Part shown: positions 54,486-63,808 of the stretch, in pieces | Numbering within the stretch: the first letter of the stretch is position 1 | Layout: every line of letters starts with the position of its first letter | Position numbers and translations under genes: made by a program | Notes under the pieces: model-generated | Databases searched by the model: none | Seen by the model: the letters and a program-made list of their open reading frames with translations, nothing else | What the model was told of the DNA's origin: nothing | Assembly (NCBI RefSeq): GCF_029760955.1 | Contig: NZ_CP121682.1 | Location: 4,960,001 to 5,024,000 of the forward strand | DNA: 64,000 bases | Direction of reading: 5' to 3' | DNA from: Streptomyces cathayae | GTDB taxonomy: Bacteria > Actinomycetota > Actinomycetes > Streptomycetales > Streptomycetaceae

Positions 54486-56426
54486 TCAGGGCACCTGTAC
54501 CCACTGCGCCTTGCTGGGGGTGCCGTCCGCGTTGGTGGCGAACAGCATGTACCAGCCCGCCTGGACCAGGTTCCGGCTCCCCGGGACCGTCACCTTCAGC
54601 TTGTCGCCGTCGGCCTCGAAGTCCAGGGCGATGGAGCGCTGGTCGATGTCGGTGACATGGGTCGAGGCGCTCGGCCGGATCAGCCGGACGTTCTTGATCG
54701 ACCCGGCGTCCTTCGAGGTGAACGTGGCGGAGCCGCCGCGCTCGACGGTCTTCGGGCCGCCCGTCAGGTCGGGCTGCCCGGTCTCGCCGTACAGGTACGG
54801 CGGTGTGTAGATCTCGATGCGCTGTTCGAACGTGCCGGGCTTGGTGTTGGCCTTGTCGCCGTAGAGCGAGTCCGAGCCGAAGAACATCACGCGGCCGTCG
54901 GGCAGCAGGATCGAGCCGGCGTGGTAGTTGCGGCCCACCAGCGGATCGGCGACGCGCTTGAACTCGTTCTCCGCCGTGTCGTAGATCCGCGCCTCGAGGA
55001 TGTTGGACTCGCCGCGGCCCCGGTAGTCCTCCGAGCCGCCCGAGACCAGGATGTTGTCGTCGGGCAGGATCGAGTACTGCGGGTAGCGGGTTCCCTTGTC
55101 CAGCGAGGGGCCGTCCACGAAGCGCGGTTCGTCGGCCTTGAGGTCGACGATCCGGGTCTTCTCACTGGCCAGCTTGGACTCGCCGACGCCGCCGCCGCCG
55201 ATCACCATGTACTTCTCGTCCTGGGCCGGCGGCAGCAGCACCGTGCCGGACGTCTCCATCATGTCGGGGTCGCTCAGCCCGGGGATCTTGTCGAACTTGT
55301 TGGTCTCCACGTCCCAGATGCCCGGCTCACGGCCCTCGTCGGCCGGTCCGTACCCCGCGTTCGAACCCGAGTAGAAGACCTTGCTGTTCTGCATCAGGAA
55401 CAGCGCCGGGTAGGTCGGGAACTGGCGGACCTTGTCCGTGTAGGTCCACTTCTTGGTCTCGGGGTCGTAGACCTCGTTCTTGCCCGGGACCAGCTGGCCG
55501 ATGTCGTCGAGGCCGGAGACGCTGAGGATCTTGCCGTCGCTCAGGGTGGTGAGCGTCGGGTACCAGCGGGCCTCCTTCATCGGGTCGACCTTGATGTACT
55601 TCTCCGCCACCGGGTCGAACTCGAAGGCGTCGTCGATCCCCTGGAAGTCCTTCTTGTCCAGGGCGAGCTTCTCGGCGATGCCGTACGTGTTCTGCGCGTC
55701 CTCGCCGCTCAGACCCTGCACGGTGTAGTTGTCCTGGGTGCCGGTCTCGTACTTGGCACCCTCCTTCTGCGCCTCGACGTAGGTGCGGCCGTAGCCCGGG
55801 GTGTTGCCCAGGAACTCGCCGGTCGCCTTGTCGAAGTTCTTCTTGGCGCGCGGGACGAGCACCGGGTCCTTCGAGACGAAGGTCTTGCCGTTGTCCTTGC
55901 CGACGAACCTGGTGCCCGCCGGCAGGGTGATCGGCTTGTCCGGGTTCTCGTTGTGGACGACCATCAGGCCGCCCGCCTTCGTCACGTCACCCTTGAGCTT
56001 CTCGTACCGCTTGGTGCCGCCGGCGATCAGCAGGTTGCCGTTGGCGAGCTGGGTGTGGCCGGTGCAGAACAGGTCGCTCGGCGTCGGCACCTTCTTGATG
56101 GTCTTCTTGACCGGGTCCCAGATCCGCGTGTCGTACTTCTTGGCGTCGAAGTTGTCCTTGTTGTTGCCGGAGCCCGCGACGAGCAGCACCTTGCCGGTGT
56201 GCAGCAGCGCCGCGTGGATGGTGTTCTGGCGGTACTCCTCCGGGAACTCGACGATCTCCCAGCGGCCGTTCTCCGCCTTGTACTCCGGCTTGTTGATCTT
56301 GTACTGGTGGTATTTCTCGGTCCCGAAGCGGTACAGCCAGGGCCCGTTCATTCCGGCCAGCGCGAGCACCACCGTCGTGCCTATCGCGATCCGACGGGCG
56401 CGACGGCGGCCTGCACGGTCGTTCAT
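54486..56426 (-). CDS. glxA: GlxA copper radical oxidase
   Basis: 646 residues. N-terminal basic stretch and single membrane anchor (IAIGTTVVLALAGM), then a galactose-oxidase-like seven-bladed propeller and a C-terminal DUF1929-type Ig domain. Metal-site residues are in place: Cys121 (DLFCTGH), Trp288-Tyr289 (EARWYPTL), Tyr501-His502 (GRNYHAGS) and His590 (SASTHVTD). Cys121 and Trp288 agree with numbering recalled for S. lividans GlxA. The enzyme oxidises alcohols on glycans at hyphal tips with copper and a Tyr-Cys radical. Its ATG overlaps the cslA stop (ATGA), so the two are coupled. Confidence 0.96.
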   Translation of the reverse strand: MNDRAGRRRARRIAIGTTVVLALAGMNGPWLYRFGTEKYHQYKINKPEYKAENGRWEIVEFPEEYRQNTIHAALLHTGKVLLVAGSGNNKDNFDAKKYDTRIWDPVKKTIKKVPTPSDLFCTGHTQLANGNLLIAGGTKRYEKLKGDVTKAGGLMVVHNENPDKPITLPAGTRFVGKDNGKTFVSKDPVLVPRAKKNFDKATGEFLGNTPGYGRTYVEAQKEGAKYETGTQDNYTVQGLSGEDAQNTYGIAEKLALDKKDFQGIDDAFEFDPVAEKYIKVDPMKEARWYPTLTTLSDGKILSVSGLDDIGQLVPGKNEVYDPETKKWTYTDKVRQFPTYPALFLMQNSKVFYSGSNAGYGPADEGREPGIWDVETNKFDKIPGLSDPDMMETSGTVLLPPAQDEKYMVIGGGGVGESKLASEKTRIVDLKADEPRFVDGPSLDKGTRYPQYSILPDDNILVSGGSEDYRGRGESNILEARIYDTAENEFKRVADPLVGRNYHAGSILLPDGRVMFFGSDSLYGDKANTKPGTFEQRIEIYTPPYLYGETGQPDLTGGPKTVERGGSATFTSKDAGSIKNVRLIRPSASTHVTDIDQRSIALDFEADGDKLKVTVPGSRNLVQAGWYMLFATNADGTPSKAQWVQVP

Positions 56427-58477
56427 TCCTTACGTCCCCCAAGTCCACCCAGGGCGATCTGCATCGTCTGGTCGTCACCGGGGTGAGAGCCCCCGGTACC
56501 TCCTGGTCCGCCCGGTCCCCCTGCTCCTCCCGGTCCGCCGTGGGCGCCGGCCCAGCCGGGCCGGTCCTGCGGGGCGTGGGGCGCGTGGTGCCCGTGCTGC
56601 TGCTGCGGCATCTGCGGCAGCTGCTGCGTCCGGGGGTCCGGTGCGGAGTCCTGTGCCTGGCCCGCGGCGTGCGCGCCGGGCTTCTTCCTGTCCTGGCGCA
56701 TGCCGTGGCGCCAGGCGAACATGGGCGCGGCCGTGATGAGCAGGGCGAACGTCGCCCAGATGATCATGGCCGGGTGCGAGTGTCCGTAGACGAATCCGGC
56801 GGTGATGGAGCCACCGAAGATCAGGATGAAGTACCAGTGGTACCGGAAGGTTCCGAACCAGGTGTCCGGGCTGGCCGAGTCGCCCTTCGGGGTGACCACG
56901 AACTTGCTCTTCCTGCGCAGCACGGAGTCGATCAGTGCCTTCGCGTAGAGCGGCGCCGACAGCGCGGACATCACCATGCCGGCCACACCGCCGGAGCCCT
57001 CCGGCTCGTGCGGGGAGACGTTGTGGCGGCGGTTCCAGATGTAGAGGCCGATCTGCAGCGCGGAGGCGTTGCCGTAGAGCATCAGCCAGACCGCGGGATC
57101 GATGTTCACACCCGAGGCGCCCAGGCCCAGGAACAGCGCACAGCTCAGCGCCGCCAAAATCCAGTTCAGAGCCGACATCGGGTAGAAGATGATCATCATG
57201 GTGTAGTTGAAGAGCTTGCTCGGCGGGAGCGAGTAGAAGCCCTTCCAGTACTGTCCGATGATCGTCTCGTACGTACCGCGCGACCAGCGCATCTGCTGGG
57301 TGAAGAAGTCCGTCCAGGCGTTGGGGCCCTCACCGACCGCGAGCACGTCCGGGGTGTAGACCGAGCGCCACTTCTTGCCCGTCGCCGGGTTCTTGTGGCG
57401 GTGCATCTCGAAGCCGGTCGCCATGTCCTCGGTGATCGAGTCGTACAGACCGCCGATCTGCTGGAGCGCCTTGATGCGTACGGCGTTGGAGGTGCCCACG
57501 AACATCGGTGAGCCGTAGCGGTTGCCGGCCCGCTGGATCAGCGCGTGGAAGAGGAACTGCTGCGACTCGGCGGCCTTGGTGACGAAGTTGTCGTAGTTGC
57601 CGTAGACCTGCGGGCCGATGACGAAACCGACGTCCGGGTCGCGGAAGAAGCCGAGCATCCGCTCCAGGTAGTTCGGCAGCGGGATGTGGTCGGTGTCCAC
57701 CGAGGCGAAGTACTCGTAGTCGTCGCCGTGCGCGTCCAGCCAGGCGTTGTAGTTGCCGTGCTTGGTCTTGGCGCGGTGCGGGCCCTTCTTCTGGTTCCAC
57801 TTCGCGACGCCCTTGCGGGAGAAGTGGTGCACACCGAGCCGGGCGCACACCTCTTTCACCTCGGGGTCGTCGCCCTCGTCGAGCAGCCAGACGTGCATGG
57901 TGCCCCGGTGGCGGATCTTCACCGCCGCCTCCAGGGTCTTCGTCACCATCTCCAGCGGCTCCTTGCCGGGCACGAAGGAGGTGAGGAAGGCGACCCGGGT
58001 GCCGGTCTCCGGCACCACCGGGATCGGGTCGCGGGCGACCAGCGTGGCGTGCGCGTTCGACAGCACGTTCATGCAGCGGAAGAGCTCGATCAGGCCGATC
58101 GAGACGAGCATCACCATGTCGAGGGCGGGCAGCCAGTCGAACGCCGGGTAGTCCCGCTCCGTCCAGTGCGCGGGCTGCAGCAGCCACACCAGCAGCACCA
58201 CCGACAGCAGCGGGGCCGCGACCAGCATCAGCGCGATGCGGATGCGGTGCGGCTCCTGCGAGATCAGCGAGCGGTACTGGACTGTGTAGGGCTTGTTCGG
58301 ATCAGGCTGGGTGAGGGGGCCCGAGAGCCGGCTGTAGTGCTCGTAGTCGTATCTCGGCAGCGTCTTCTTGATCCGTCGGAAGGCGCCCGTGTTTCCGGTC
58401 CGGTGTGCAGGCACTCTGAGCTGGGTGGTCTGGGACGGATCGTTGTCCCCTTGGGCGCCCGTCGGCGTCGACGTCAT
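56423..58477 (-). CDS. cslA: CslA cellulose-synthase-like glycosyltransferase
   Basis: 684 residues, GT2 family membrane synthase. N-terminal membrane helices (LMLVAAPLLSVVLLVWLL), the GT-A domain with first Asp (LLDEGDDPEVKEV), DTDH (DxD), TEDMATG and QQMRWSRG (the Q/RxxRW product-binding motif), then a C-terminal membrane bundle and a His/Gln/Gly-rich cytoplasmic tail. It makes a beta-glucan at the hyphal tip and works with GlxA; both sit in one coupled operon. ATG 58477 follows a G-rich stretch that can serve as ribosome site. Confidence 0.96.
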   Translation of the reverse strand: MTSTPTGAQGDNDPSQTTQLRVPAHRTGNTGAFRRIKKTLPRYDYEHYSRLSGPLTQPDPNKPYTVQYRSLISQEPHRIRIALMLVAAPLLSVVLLVWLLQPAHWTERDYPAFDWLPALDMVMLVSIGLIELFRCMNVLSNAHATLVARDPIPVVPETGTRVAFLTSFVPGKEPLEMVTKTLEAAVKIRHRGTMHVWLLDEGDDPEVKEVCARLGVHHFSRKGVAKWNQKKGPHRAKTKHGNYNAWLDAHGDDYEYFASVDTDHIPLPNYLERMLGFFRDPDVGFVIGPQVYGNYDNFVTKAAESQQFLFHALIQRAGNRYGSPMFVGTSNAVRIKALQQIGGLYDSITEDMATGFEMHRHKNPATGKKWRSVYTPDVLAVGEGPNAWTDFFTQQMRWSRGTYETIIGQYWKGFYSLPPSKLFNYTMMIIFYPMSALNWILAALSCALFLGLGASGVNIDPAVWLMLYGNASALQIGLYIWNRRHNVSPHEPEGSGGVAGMVMSALSAPLYAKALIDSVLRRKSKFVVTPKGDSASPDTWFGTFRYHWYFILIFGGSITAGFVYGHSHPAMIIWATFALLITAAPMFAWRHGMRQDRKKPGAHAAGQAQDSAPDPRTQQLPQMPQQQHGHHAPHAPQDRPGWAGAHGGPGGAGGPGGPGGTGGSHPGDDQTMQIALGGLGGRKE

Positions 58478-58942
58478 GAATCATCCCCCCACACACGGCC
58501 TCGCCGTGTGTTTCGTCGCTTGCTGCCACCCGTGTCCGGTCCCCCTCGACCGTCCCAGGCGTGTCAGTGGTGTCAGAGGTGTCCCGCTGTCACCACGGCA
58601 CCCACACCATATAGACACGGCGTGGCGTTCTTTCGGTTGCATGATGCCCTCGTCGGCGGTGCTCCGTGAAACGGGACCTCTCACCCCGTACCGTCCGCAA
58701 CCGGTCTCCCGCCGCCCCAACAGCCGCGAATGCGCGGCATGATGAAGAACCCAGGTTGTACCGTGTCCATCATGATCGCAAGGTGTGAAAACGGGTGTTC
58801 GCCGGTCGTACGCGCCCATTGTGGCGTCTGAGGAGGTCTGGCGGGGGGCCTGTTCCCCCCGTGGTTCCAGGGGTTCCATACGTGTGGTGAGGGCGTTCTG
58901 TTCAAGACAGGCCCCTCGGCGGGCGCGAGAGGGGATCCGGCC
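58478..58942. promoter_or_regulatory. Upstream region of cslA
   Basis: About 465 bases without a gene. It should hold the cslA-glxA promoter (reading left). A TATATGG-like box is visible on the minus strand near 58607. No known operator palindrome was recognised. Confidence 0.45.
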
Positions 58943-58979
58943 AAAAGCGGCGGGCCCCTCGATCGCGAGGGGCCCGCCG
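58943..58979 (-). terminator. Terminator of first tRNA-Lys gene
   Basis: 14-bp stem (arms 58948-58961 and 58966-58979) with a 4-base loop, followed on the minus strand by a TTTT run. Just beyond the tRNA 3' end. Confidence 0.9.
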
Positions 58980-58985
58980 TGTCGG

Positions 58986-59059
58986 TGCGCCGCCAGGGAC
59001 TCGAACCCCGGACCCGCTGATTAAGAGTCAGCTGCTCTAACCAACTGAGCTAGCGGCGC
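58986..59059 (-). tRNA. tRNA-Lys (CTT), first copy
   Basis: Read on the minus strand: acceptor GCGCCGC/GCGGCGC, D-arm TAGCTCAGTTGGTTAGAGC, anticodon loop ACTCTTAAT with anticodon CTT, T-arm GGGGTTCGAGTCCC, discriminator A. CCA is not encoded. The 74 bases are identical to the copy at 62815-62888. Confidence 0.97.
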
Positions 59060-59349
59060 TCACTGACGCGACAACTCTACCGGACCGGACGGGGTGCTCC
59101 CGACCTCCACCTCCGTCCCGGCGTGGTCCCGCGCGGTCCCGCGCGGCCTCGTCCCCGGGCCCGGGGCGGGCGAGGTCCGCCACCTGGGCCCATGGCGCGT
59201 CCATCTTTCGAGGCGTCAGAGTGCGCGCTCCGGGCGCAGTTGAGAAGCTGACCTTCGTGCACAGACGTGAGGTATTTCACCGGACGTGTGGCCGGATGTG
59301 TGACCGGTCGTGCGGCGGGACGTGCGGCGGGACGTGTGAGGGGGATCGC

Positions 59350-60657
59350 ATGCAGCCCCCGGTGTTCGAGGAGTTCGAGCCCGCGGGCGACTGCGGCTGC
59401 CCCGGCTGTGTGCACCGGCGGCGCGTCCTCGCGTACGCGCCGGCCGACGGCTCGGTCGGCCACCCGGCGGCGTTCCGCCCGCTCGTGGTGGCCGCCGCGG
59501 CCTCGGCGGTGGTCGCCGCGCAGGCCGCCCCCGCCCTGGCCGCACCCCACACCGCCGAGCGGCCCGGCGCCCCGGGTGTCCCCGCAGGTGACGAGCCCGC
59601 CACCCCGCAGGGTCCGAGGGCTCCGCTGTACGGTCCCGCCGGCCGGCCCGCCGATCCCGCGGACCCCTCGATCCCGACGACCTCGCGCGCGATCAGCCGC
59701 ACGGACATCATCGAACGGGCCAGGAAATGGGTCGACCGGAAAGTCCCTTACAGCGTGAGCGCGTTCTGGTCCGACGGATACCGGCAGGACTGTTCGGGCT
59801 ATGTCTCGATGGCCTGGAACCTGCCCGGAAACGAATGGACCGGCAGCCTCGGGCAGTACGCGGAGCGGATCGGCAAGGACGAACTCCAGCCGGGGGACGT
59901 GCTGCTCTTCCACAACGCGTCCGATCCCTACGGCGGATCCCACGTCGTCCTCTTCGGCGGCTGGACGGACGGCGCGCGCACCACGTACGTGGCCTACGAG
60001 CAGACCCCCCCGAACACCCTCCGACGGACCACCCCGTACGCCTACTGGAACAACTCCGCGGGCTACGTCCCGTACCGGTACAAGGGCGTGACCGACGGTA
60101 CGGCGAGGGCCGAGGGCGCGGGCGCGGCAGCGCAGGCCCGGACACCGTTTCCCGGAGTGGCCCACTTCGGCCCCGGCGCGGACAACCCGCACGTCACCGA
60201 GCTCGGCCGCCTGCTCGTCGAGCGCGGTGGCGCCCGTTTCTACGCCACCGGCCCCGGACCGCGCTGGACGGACACGGACCGCGCGGCGATCCGGGCGTTC
60301 CAGCAGGCGCAGGGCTGGCAGGGGGCCGCGGCGGACGGCCTGCCGGGGCCGCTGACCTGGGAACTGCTGCTGACCGGCGGGGGCAGGAACATCCCGGCCG
60401 CCGAGGACGCGCACGGGGTGCCGGGCTACCCGGGCCGGGCGGCGTTCCGGCCGGGCGCGGTCGGCGGCCAGGTCACCCGGCTGGGGCGGCAGCTGGTGCG
60501 GAAGGGGTTCGGCCGCCACTACGTCACGGGGCCGGGCCCGCGCTGGAGCGAGGCGGACCGGCGCAACGTCGAGGAGTTCCAGCGCGCCCAGGGCTGGCGC
60601 GGCGGTGCCGCGGACGGCCTGCCGGGGCCGGAGACCTGGCGGCGGCTCTTCTCGTAG
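59350..60657 (+). CDS. Secreted NlpC/P60-type hydrolase with two peptidoglycan-binding repeats
   Basis: 435 residues; ATG 59350 (GAGGGGG upstream) is preferred to longer frames. The N-terminus has CGCPGC and a hydrophobic Ala-rich segment (VVAAAASAVVAAQAAPALA). The hydrolase domain shows the catalytic Cys in YRQDCSGYVSMAWN and the His in YGGSHVVLFGGW. Two near-identical C-terminal modules follow (GRLLVERGGARFYATGPGPR ... GLPGPLTW and GRQLVRKGFGRHYVTGPGPR ... GLPGPETW), of the substrate/wall-binding kind. Probably cleaves peptidoglycan peptides; it could alternatively be an amidase on another wall polymer. Confidence 0.85.
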   Translation: MQPPVFEEFEPAGDCGCPGCVHRRRVLAYAPADGSVGHPAAFRPLVVAAAASAVVAAQAAPALAAPHTAERPGAPGVPAGDEPATPQGPRAPLYGPAGRPADPADPSIPTTSRAISRTDIIERARKWVDRKVPYSVSAFWSDGYRQDCSGYVSMAWNLPGNEWTGSLGQYAERIGKDELQPGDVLLFHNASDPYGGSHVVLFGGWTDGARTTYVAYEQTPPNTLRRTTPYAYWNNSAGYVPYRYKGVTDGTARAEGAGAAAQARTPFPGVAHFGPGADNPHVTELGRLLVERGGARFYATGPGPRWTDTDRAAIRAFQQAQGWQGAAADGLPGPLTWELLLTGGGRNIPAAEDAHGVPGYPGRAAFRPGAVGGQVTRLGRQLVRKGFGRHYVTGPGPRWSEADRRNVEEFQRAQGWRGGAADGLPGPETWRRLFS

Positions 60658-60755
60658 TCCGAGGGTCGCTCGCCGCGACCCACCCCTGCGGGCTCCGTCA
60701 CGGCCCGCAGGGTCCTTCCGAGGTGACGCATCTGGCGCGGAGGCTGGAGGCACGC

Positions 60756-61979
60756 ATGACCACGATCACTCCCGACACCCCCGAATCACCCGTCCCCGAA
60801 TCGCCCACCTGCGAACTGCCCGTCCCTGGACCACCCACCTGCGAACTGCCCGTCGTCGAACCGCCCGCCCCCAGATCGCCTTCCTCCGAAGCCGGGGGCC
60901 CGGCGAAGGGCCGGCCCGGCCGGGTCATCCGCAACGAGACCACCACCGAGATCCCCGTCCATCTGCTCTTCCGCGACGGGCCCGACCCGGTGCCGGTGCG
61001 GCTGCGTCCCATGGTGGTGGGAAGCCGACAGGGGACGGGGGAGCGGCCGCGGCTCGGCCGCCCGGTCGCCGAACGGCCCCTGCCCCTGCCACCGGTCGAC
61101 CCCGAGCTGGTGGAGCGGCCGGCCCGGGTGCTGCCCGGCGGCGCGGGGGTGCTCGCCGGGATGTGCGGGGCGGCCGGGTGCGTGGCCACGTCCTGGTGGG
61201 CGGGCGTACTGCCACCCCTGGTGGCCGTTGCCCTCGGACTCCCGGAGCACCCGGGAGCCACCGGGCTCGGGCCCGCCCAGTGGGCGGGGTACGCGGCTGC
61301 CGGGGCCCTCGGCCTGTTCGGGTTCGGCGGGCTGGCGCGCGGCCGGACCGGGCGGGCCTGGGTGCTCGGCCTGTTCGGCCGTTACCGGGGGAGCGTCCGG
61401 CGGACCGGTCTGCTGTGGGTGAACCCGCTGCTGCTGCGCCGCCGGGTCGATGTGCGGCTGCGGCACTGGCGCAGCGAGCCGATGCAGGCGGCCGACCACA
61501 GCGGGGTGGCGCTGCGGGTGGTGGTCCTGGTGGTGTGGCGGGTGCGGGACACCGTGCGGGCGACGCTGGGCGTGGAGGACCACGAGACCTATGTGCGCGA
61601 GTGCGTCGAGGCGGCGCTGCTCCGGGTCCCGATGGAGGCGCCGGGCGCGGTGCGGGGCTCGCCGGACACGGTGCAGGACGCGCTGACCCGGCTGGTGGCG
61701 GCGGACGCCGCGCCCGTCGGGATCGAGGTGTTCTCGGTGCGCCCGGTCCGGGTGGAGTACGCCCCCGAGGTGGCCGCCGTCATGCACCGGCGCCGGATCG
61801 CCACGCTGGACGCCCAGCACCGGGCGAGCGTGCTCACCTCGGTCGTGGACTCGGTGGAGGACACGGTGACCCGGCTGACCACGCGGGGGCTGGTGGAGCT
61901 GGACGACTACGAGCGCAAGATGCTGGTGAAAGACCTGACGGTGGCGTTCTGCGCGGGACGGGGGGAGGCGGGGCCGTAG
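60756..61979 (+). CDS. SPFH/band-7-like membrane protein
   Basis: 407 residues from ATG 60756. A Pro-rich N-terminus has short repeats (CELPVPGPPTCELPVVEPP), then two hydrophobic segments (about 134-190), then an SPFH-like domain (RTGLLWVNPLLLRRRVDVRL, GVALRVVVLVVWRVRDTVRA, RECVEAALLRV, GIEVFSVRPVRVEYAPEVAA). The C-terminal helix has DDYERKMLVKDLTVAF. SPFH proteins organise membrane microdomains. Follows the NlpC-like gene by 98 bases in the same direction. Confidence 0.8.
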   Translation: MTTITPDTPESPVPESPTCELPVPGPPTCELPVVEPPAPRSPSSEAGGPAKGRPGRVIRNETTTEIPVHLLFRDGPDPVPVRLRPMVVGSRQGTGERPRLGRPVAERPLPLPPVDPELVERPARVLPGGAGVLAGMCGAAGCVATSWWAGVLPPLVAVALGLPEHPGATGLGPAQWAGYAAAGALGLFGFGGLARGRTGRAWVLGLFGRYRGSVRRTGLLWVNPLLLRRRVDVRLRHWRSEPMQAADHSGVALRVVVLVVWRVRDTVRATLGVEDHETYVRECVEAALLRVPMEAPGAVRGSPDTVQDALTRLVAADAAPVGIEVFSVRPVRVEYAPEVAAVMHRRRIATLDAQHRASVLTSVVDSVEDTVTRLTTRGLVELDDYERKMLVKDLTVAFCAGRGEAGP

Positions 61980-62066
61980 GGCGGCGGACGGGCCGGTGGG
62001 CGGGGAGGCGGAATCGGTTCCGCTATTGGTATGGACATGCTCAATCCGCGGTCATAATCTGAGACT

Positions 62067-62077
62067 TGGTCTAGACC
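62067..62077. promoter_or_regulatory. DasR-responsive element (dre) core
   Basis: TGGTCTAGACC, the 11-base core of the dre site bound by the GlcNAc-sensing repressor DasR, 49 bases upstream of the LPMO start. The outer bases deviate from consensus. Predicts induction by N-acetylglucosamine/chitin. Confidence 0.8.
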
Positions 62078-62126
62078 TACCTGCACAGCTCAGTGAAACT
62101 CCCCCACGTTCTCCAGGAGCGGCAGC

Positions 62127-62732
62127 ATGCGCACACGGACCAAGCTGTACGCAGCCGCGGTAGGACTGGCCACGACCGGAGCGTTCGTGCTCTCCTCCGG
62201 CGGTGCCAGCAGCCACGGCTACACCGATCTGCCCATCAGCAGGCAGAAGCTCTGCCAGAACGGCAGTGTGACGAACTGCGGCGACATCCAGTGGGAGCCG
62301 CAGAGCGTCGAGGGCCCCAAGGGCTTCCCCGGCTCCGGCGCCGCGGACGGCCGGCTCTGTTCGGCCAACAACACGCGGTTCGCCCAGCTCGACAGCCCGA
62401 AGACGCCCTCGGGCGGCGCCTGGCCGACGACCAGGGTGACGGGCGGCCAGAACTACACCTTCCGGTGGCAGTTCACGGCCATGCACGCCACCAGCGACTT
62501 CTCGTACTACATCACCAAGCCAGGCTGGAACCAGAACCACAACCTGGCCCGGTCCGACCTCAACCTCACCCCGTTCCTGAAGGTGCCCTACAACGGGCAG
62601 CGCCCGCCGCAGACCCTCTCGCACAGCGGCACCCTGCCGTCCGGGCTGAGCGGGCGCCACGTCATCCTCGCGGTGTGGTCGGTCGCCGACACGGGCAACG
62701 CGTTCTACGCCTGCTCGGACGTCACCTTCTGA
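62127..62732 (+). CDS. AA10 lytic polysaccharide monooxygenase (chitin type)
   Basis: 201 residues, start ATG 62127 with AGGAG. The signal peptide ends ...GGASS, leaving His as mature N-terminus (HGYTDLPISRQKLCQNG). This His and a second His in FTAMHATSDFSYY form the copper histidine brace. Disulfide Cys and the terminal VWSVADTGNAFYACSDVTF are standard. No separate CBM. Sequence resembles the Streptomyces chitin-binding proteins. Oxidative cleavage of crystalline chitin is the likely activity, consistent with the dre box. Confidence 0.95.
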   Translation: MRTRTKLYAAAVGLATTGAFVLSSGGASSHGYTDLPISRQKLCQNGSVTNCGDIQWEPQSVEGPKGFPGSGAADGRLCSANNTRFAQLDSPKTPSGGAWPTTRVTGGQNYTFRWQFTAMHATSDFSYYITKPGWNQNHNLARSDLNLTPFLKVPYNGQRPPQTLSHSGTLPSGLSGRHVILAVWSVADTGNAFYACSDVTF

Positions 62733-62778
62733 CAGCACCTTCCGGGGTCGCCTCCCGGGGTGCGGCGCCGGACACGTC

Positions 62779-62810
62779 GAAGGGCCTCCCGCTGGTGCGA
62801 GAGGCCCTTC
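62779..62810 (-). terminator. Hairpin between LPMO and second tRNA-Lys
   Basis: 10-bp arms GAAGGGCCTC (62779-62788) and GAGGCCCTTC (62801-62810). Lies directly beyond the 3' end of the minus-strand tRNA and 46 bases after the LPMO stop, so it can serve both. Confidence 0.8.
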
Positions 62811-62814
62811 ACCG

Positions 62815-62888
62815 TGCGCCGCCAGGGACTCGAACCCCGGACCCGCTGATTAAGAGTCAGCTGCTCTAACCAACTGAGCTAGCGGCGC
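62815..62888 (-). tRNA. tRNA-Lys (CTT), second copy
   Basis: Identical over all 74 bases to the tRNA at 58986-59059, including anticodon CTT and discriminator A; CCA not encoded. The flanks differ, so it is a gene duplicate and not an assembly repeat of a larger segment. Confidence 0.97.
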
Positions 62889-63018
62889 ATGACTCCCGCC
62901 GTCCGCTTCCCGCGACCGGCGACTCGAAAATAATACCCGGTCCCGGGGGTGCTCCGGCCACGGCGGCGCCCGCCGTGGCCGTGGCCGGAGCACCCCCGGG
63001 ACTGCCGGACCGGAGGCC

Positions 63019-63783
63019 TCAGATCGCCATCGACAGCAGGACCGGCGCCGCGTTGCGGTTGAGGGCGTCGGCGGCGTGGCGCAGACGGTGGGCGTGTTCG
63101 ACGGGCAGGGACAGGGCCAGGCAGCCCACCGAGGAACCGGCGGTGATCGGGACGGCCGCGCAGACCGTGCCGATCGCGTACTCCTGGAGGTCCAGGACCG
63201 GCACCGTGGGCGGGTGCGCCGCCAGCTGGGAGAGCAGCAGCCGGTCGCTGGTGACGGTGCGCGAGGTGAGCCGGACCGTCCGGTGCCGGTCGAGGTGCTC
63301 GCGCCGGCCGTTGTGGTCGAGCTGGGACAGCAGGCTCTTGCCGAGCGCGGTGGCGTGCGCCGCGTCACGGAAGTCGACCCACTCGTTGACCTTCGGGGTG
63401 GCCGGCCCGTCGGCGTACTGGGTGACCTTGACCTCGCCGTCCACGTACCGGCTCATGTAGACGGCGGCTCCGACGGAGTCGCGGAGCCGGTCCAGGGTGC
63501 GCTGGAGCTTGTCGTGCAGGGCCTCCTCGTGTTCCTGTTCCTGGGCCGAGCAGAGGCGGGCGAACGCCTCCCCGGCGACGTACGCGCCGTCGGCGCCCTG
63601 TTCGACGTAGGCCTCGCGACACAGCATGGGCAGGAGCGTGGTCAGTCGCTCCCGGCCCAGGCCGCTCTCGCGGGCGAGTTGGGTGCCGGTGATCCCGGTG
63701 GTGTGCCGCGACACCGTGTCCAGGACGCGCAGGGCGTCCTGGACCGAGTGGTACGGAGCGGTCGGCTTGTGCTTCAGCGCCAC
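63019..63783 (-). CDS. IclR-family transcriptional regulator
   Basis: 254 residues from ATG 63783. Winged HTH (TGTQLARESGLGRERLTTLL) and an IclR-type effector domain (GAAVYMSRYVDGEVKVTQYA, AHATALGKSLLSQL, ICAAVPITAGSSVG-like strand). The N-terminal half is more diverged than in typical IclR members. No adjacent operon clearly suggests its target. Confidence 0.85.
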   Translation of the reverse strand: MALKHKPTAPYHSVQDALRVLDTVSRHTTGITGTQLARESGLGRERLTTLLPMLCREAYVEQGADGAYVAGEAFARLCSAQEQEHEEALHDKLQRTLDRLRDSVGAAVYMSRYVDGEVKVTQYADGPATPKVNEWVDFRDAAHATALGKSLLSQLDHNGRREHLDRHRTVRLTSRTVTSDRLLLSQLAAHPPTVPVLDLQEYAIGTVCAAVPITAGSSVGCLALSLPVEHAHRLRHAADALNRNAAPVLLSMAI

Positions 63784-63808
63784 GGTGTTTCCCCCTGCGC
63801 TCGCTTGT

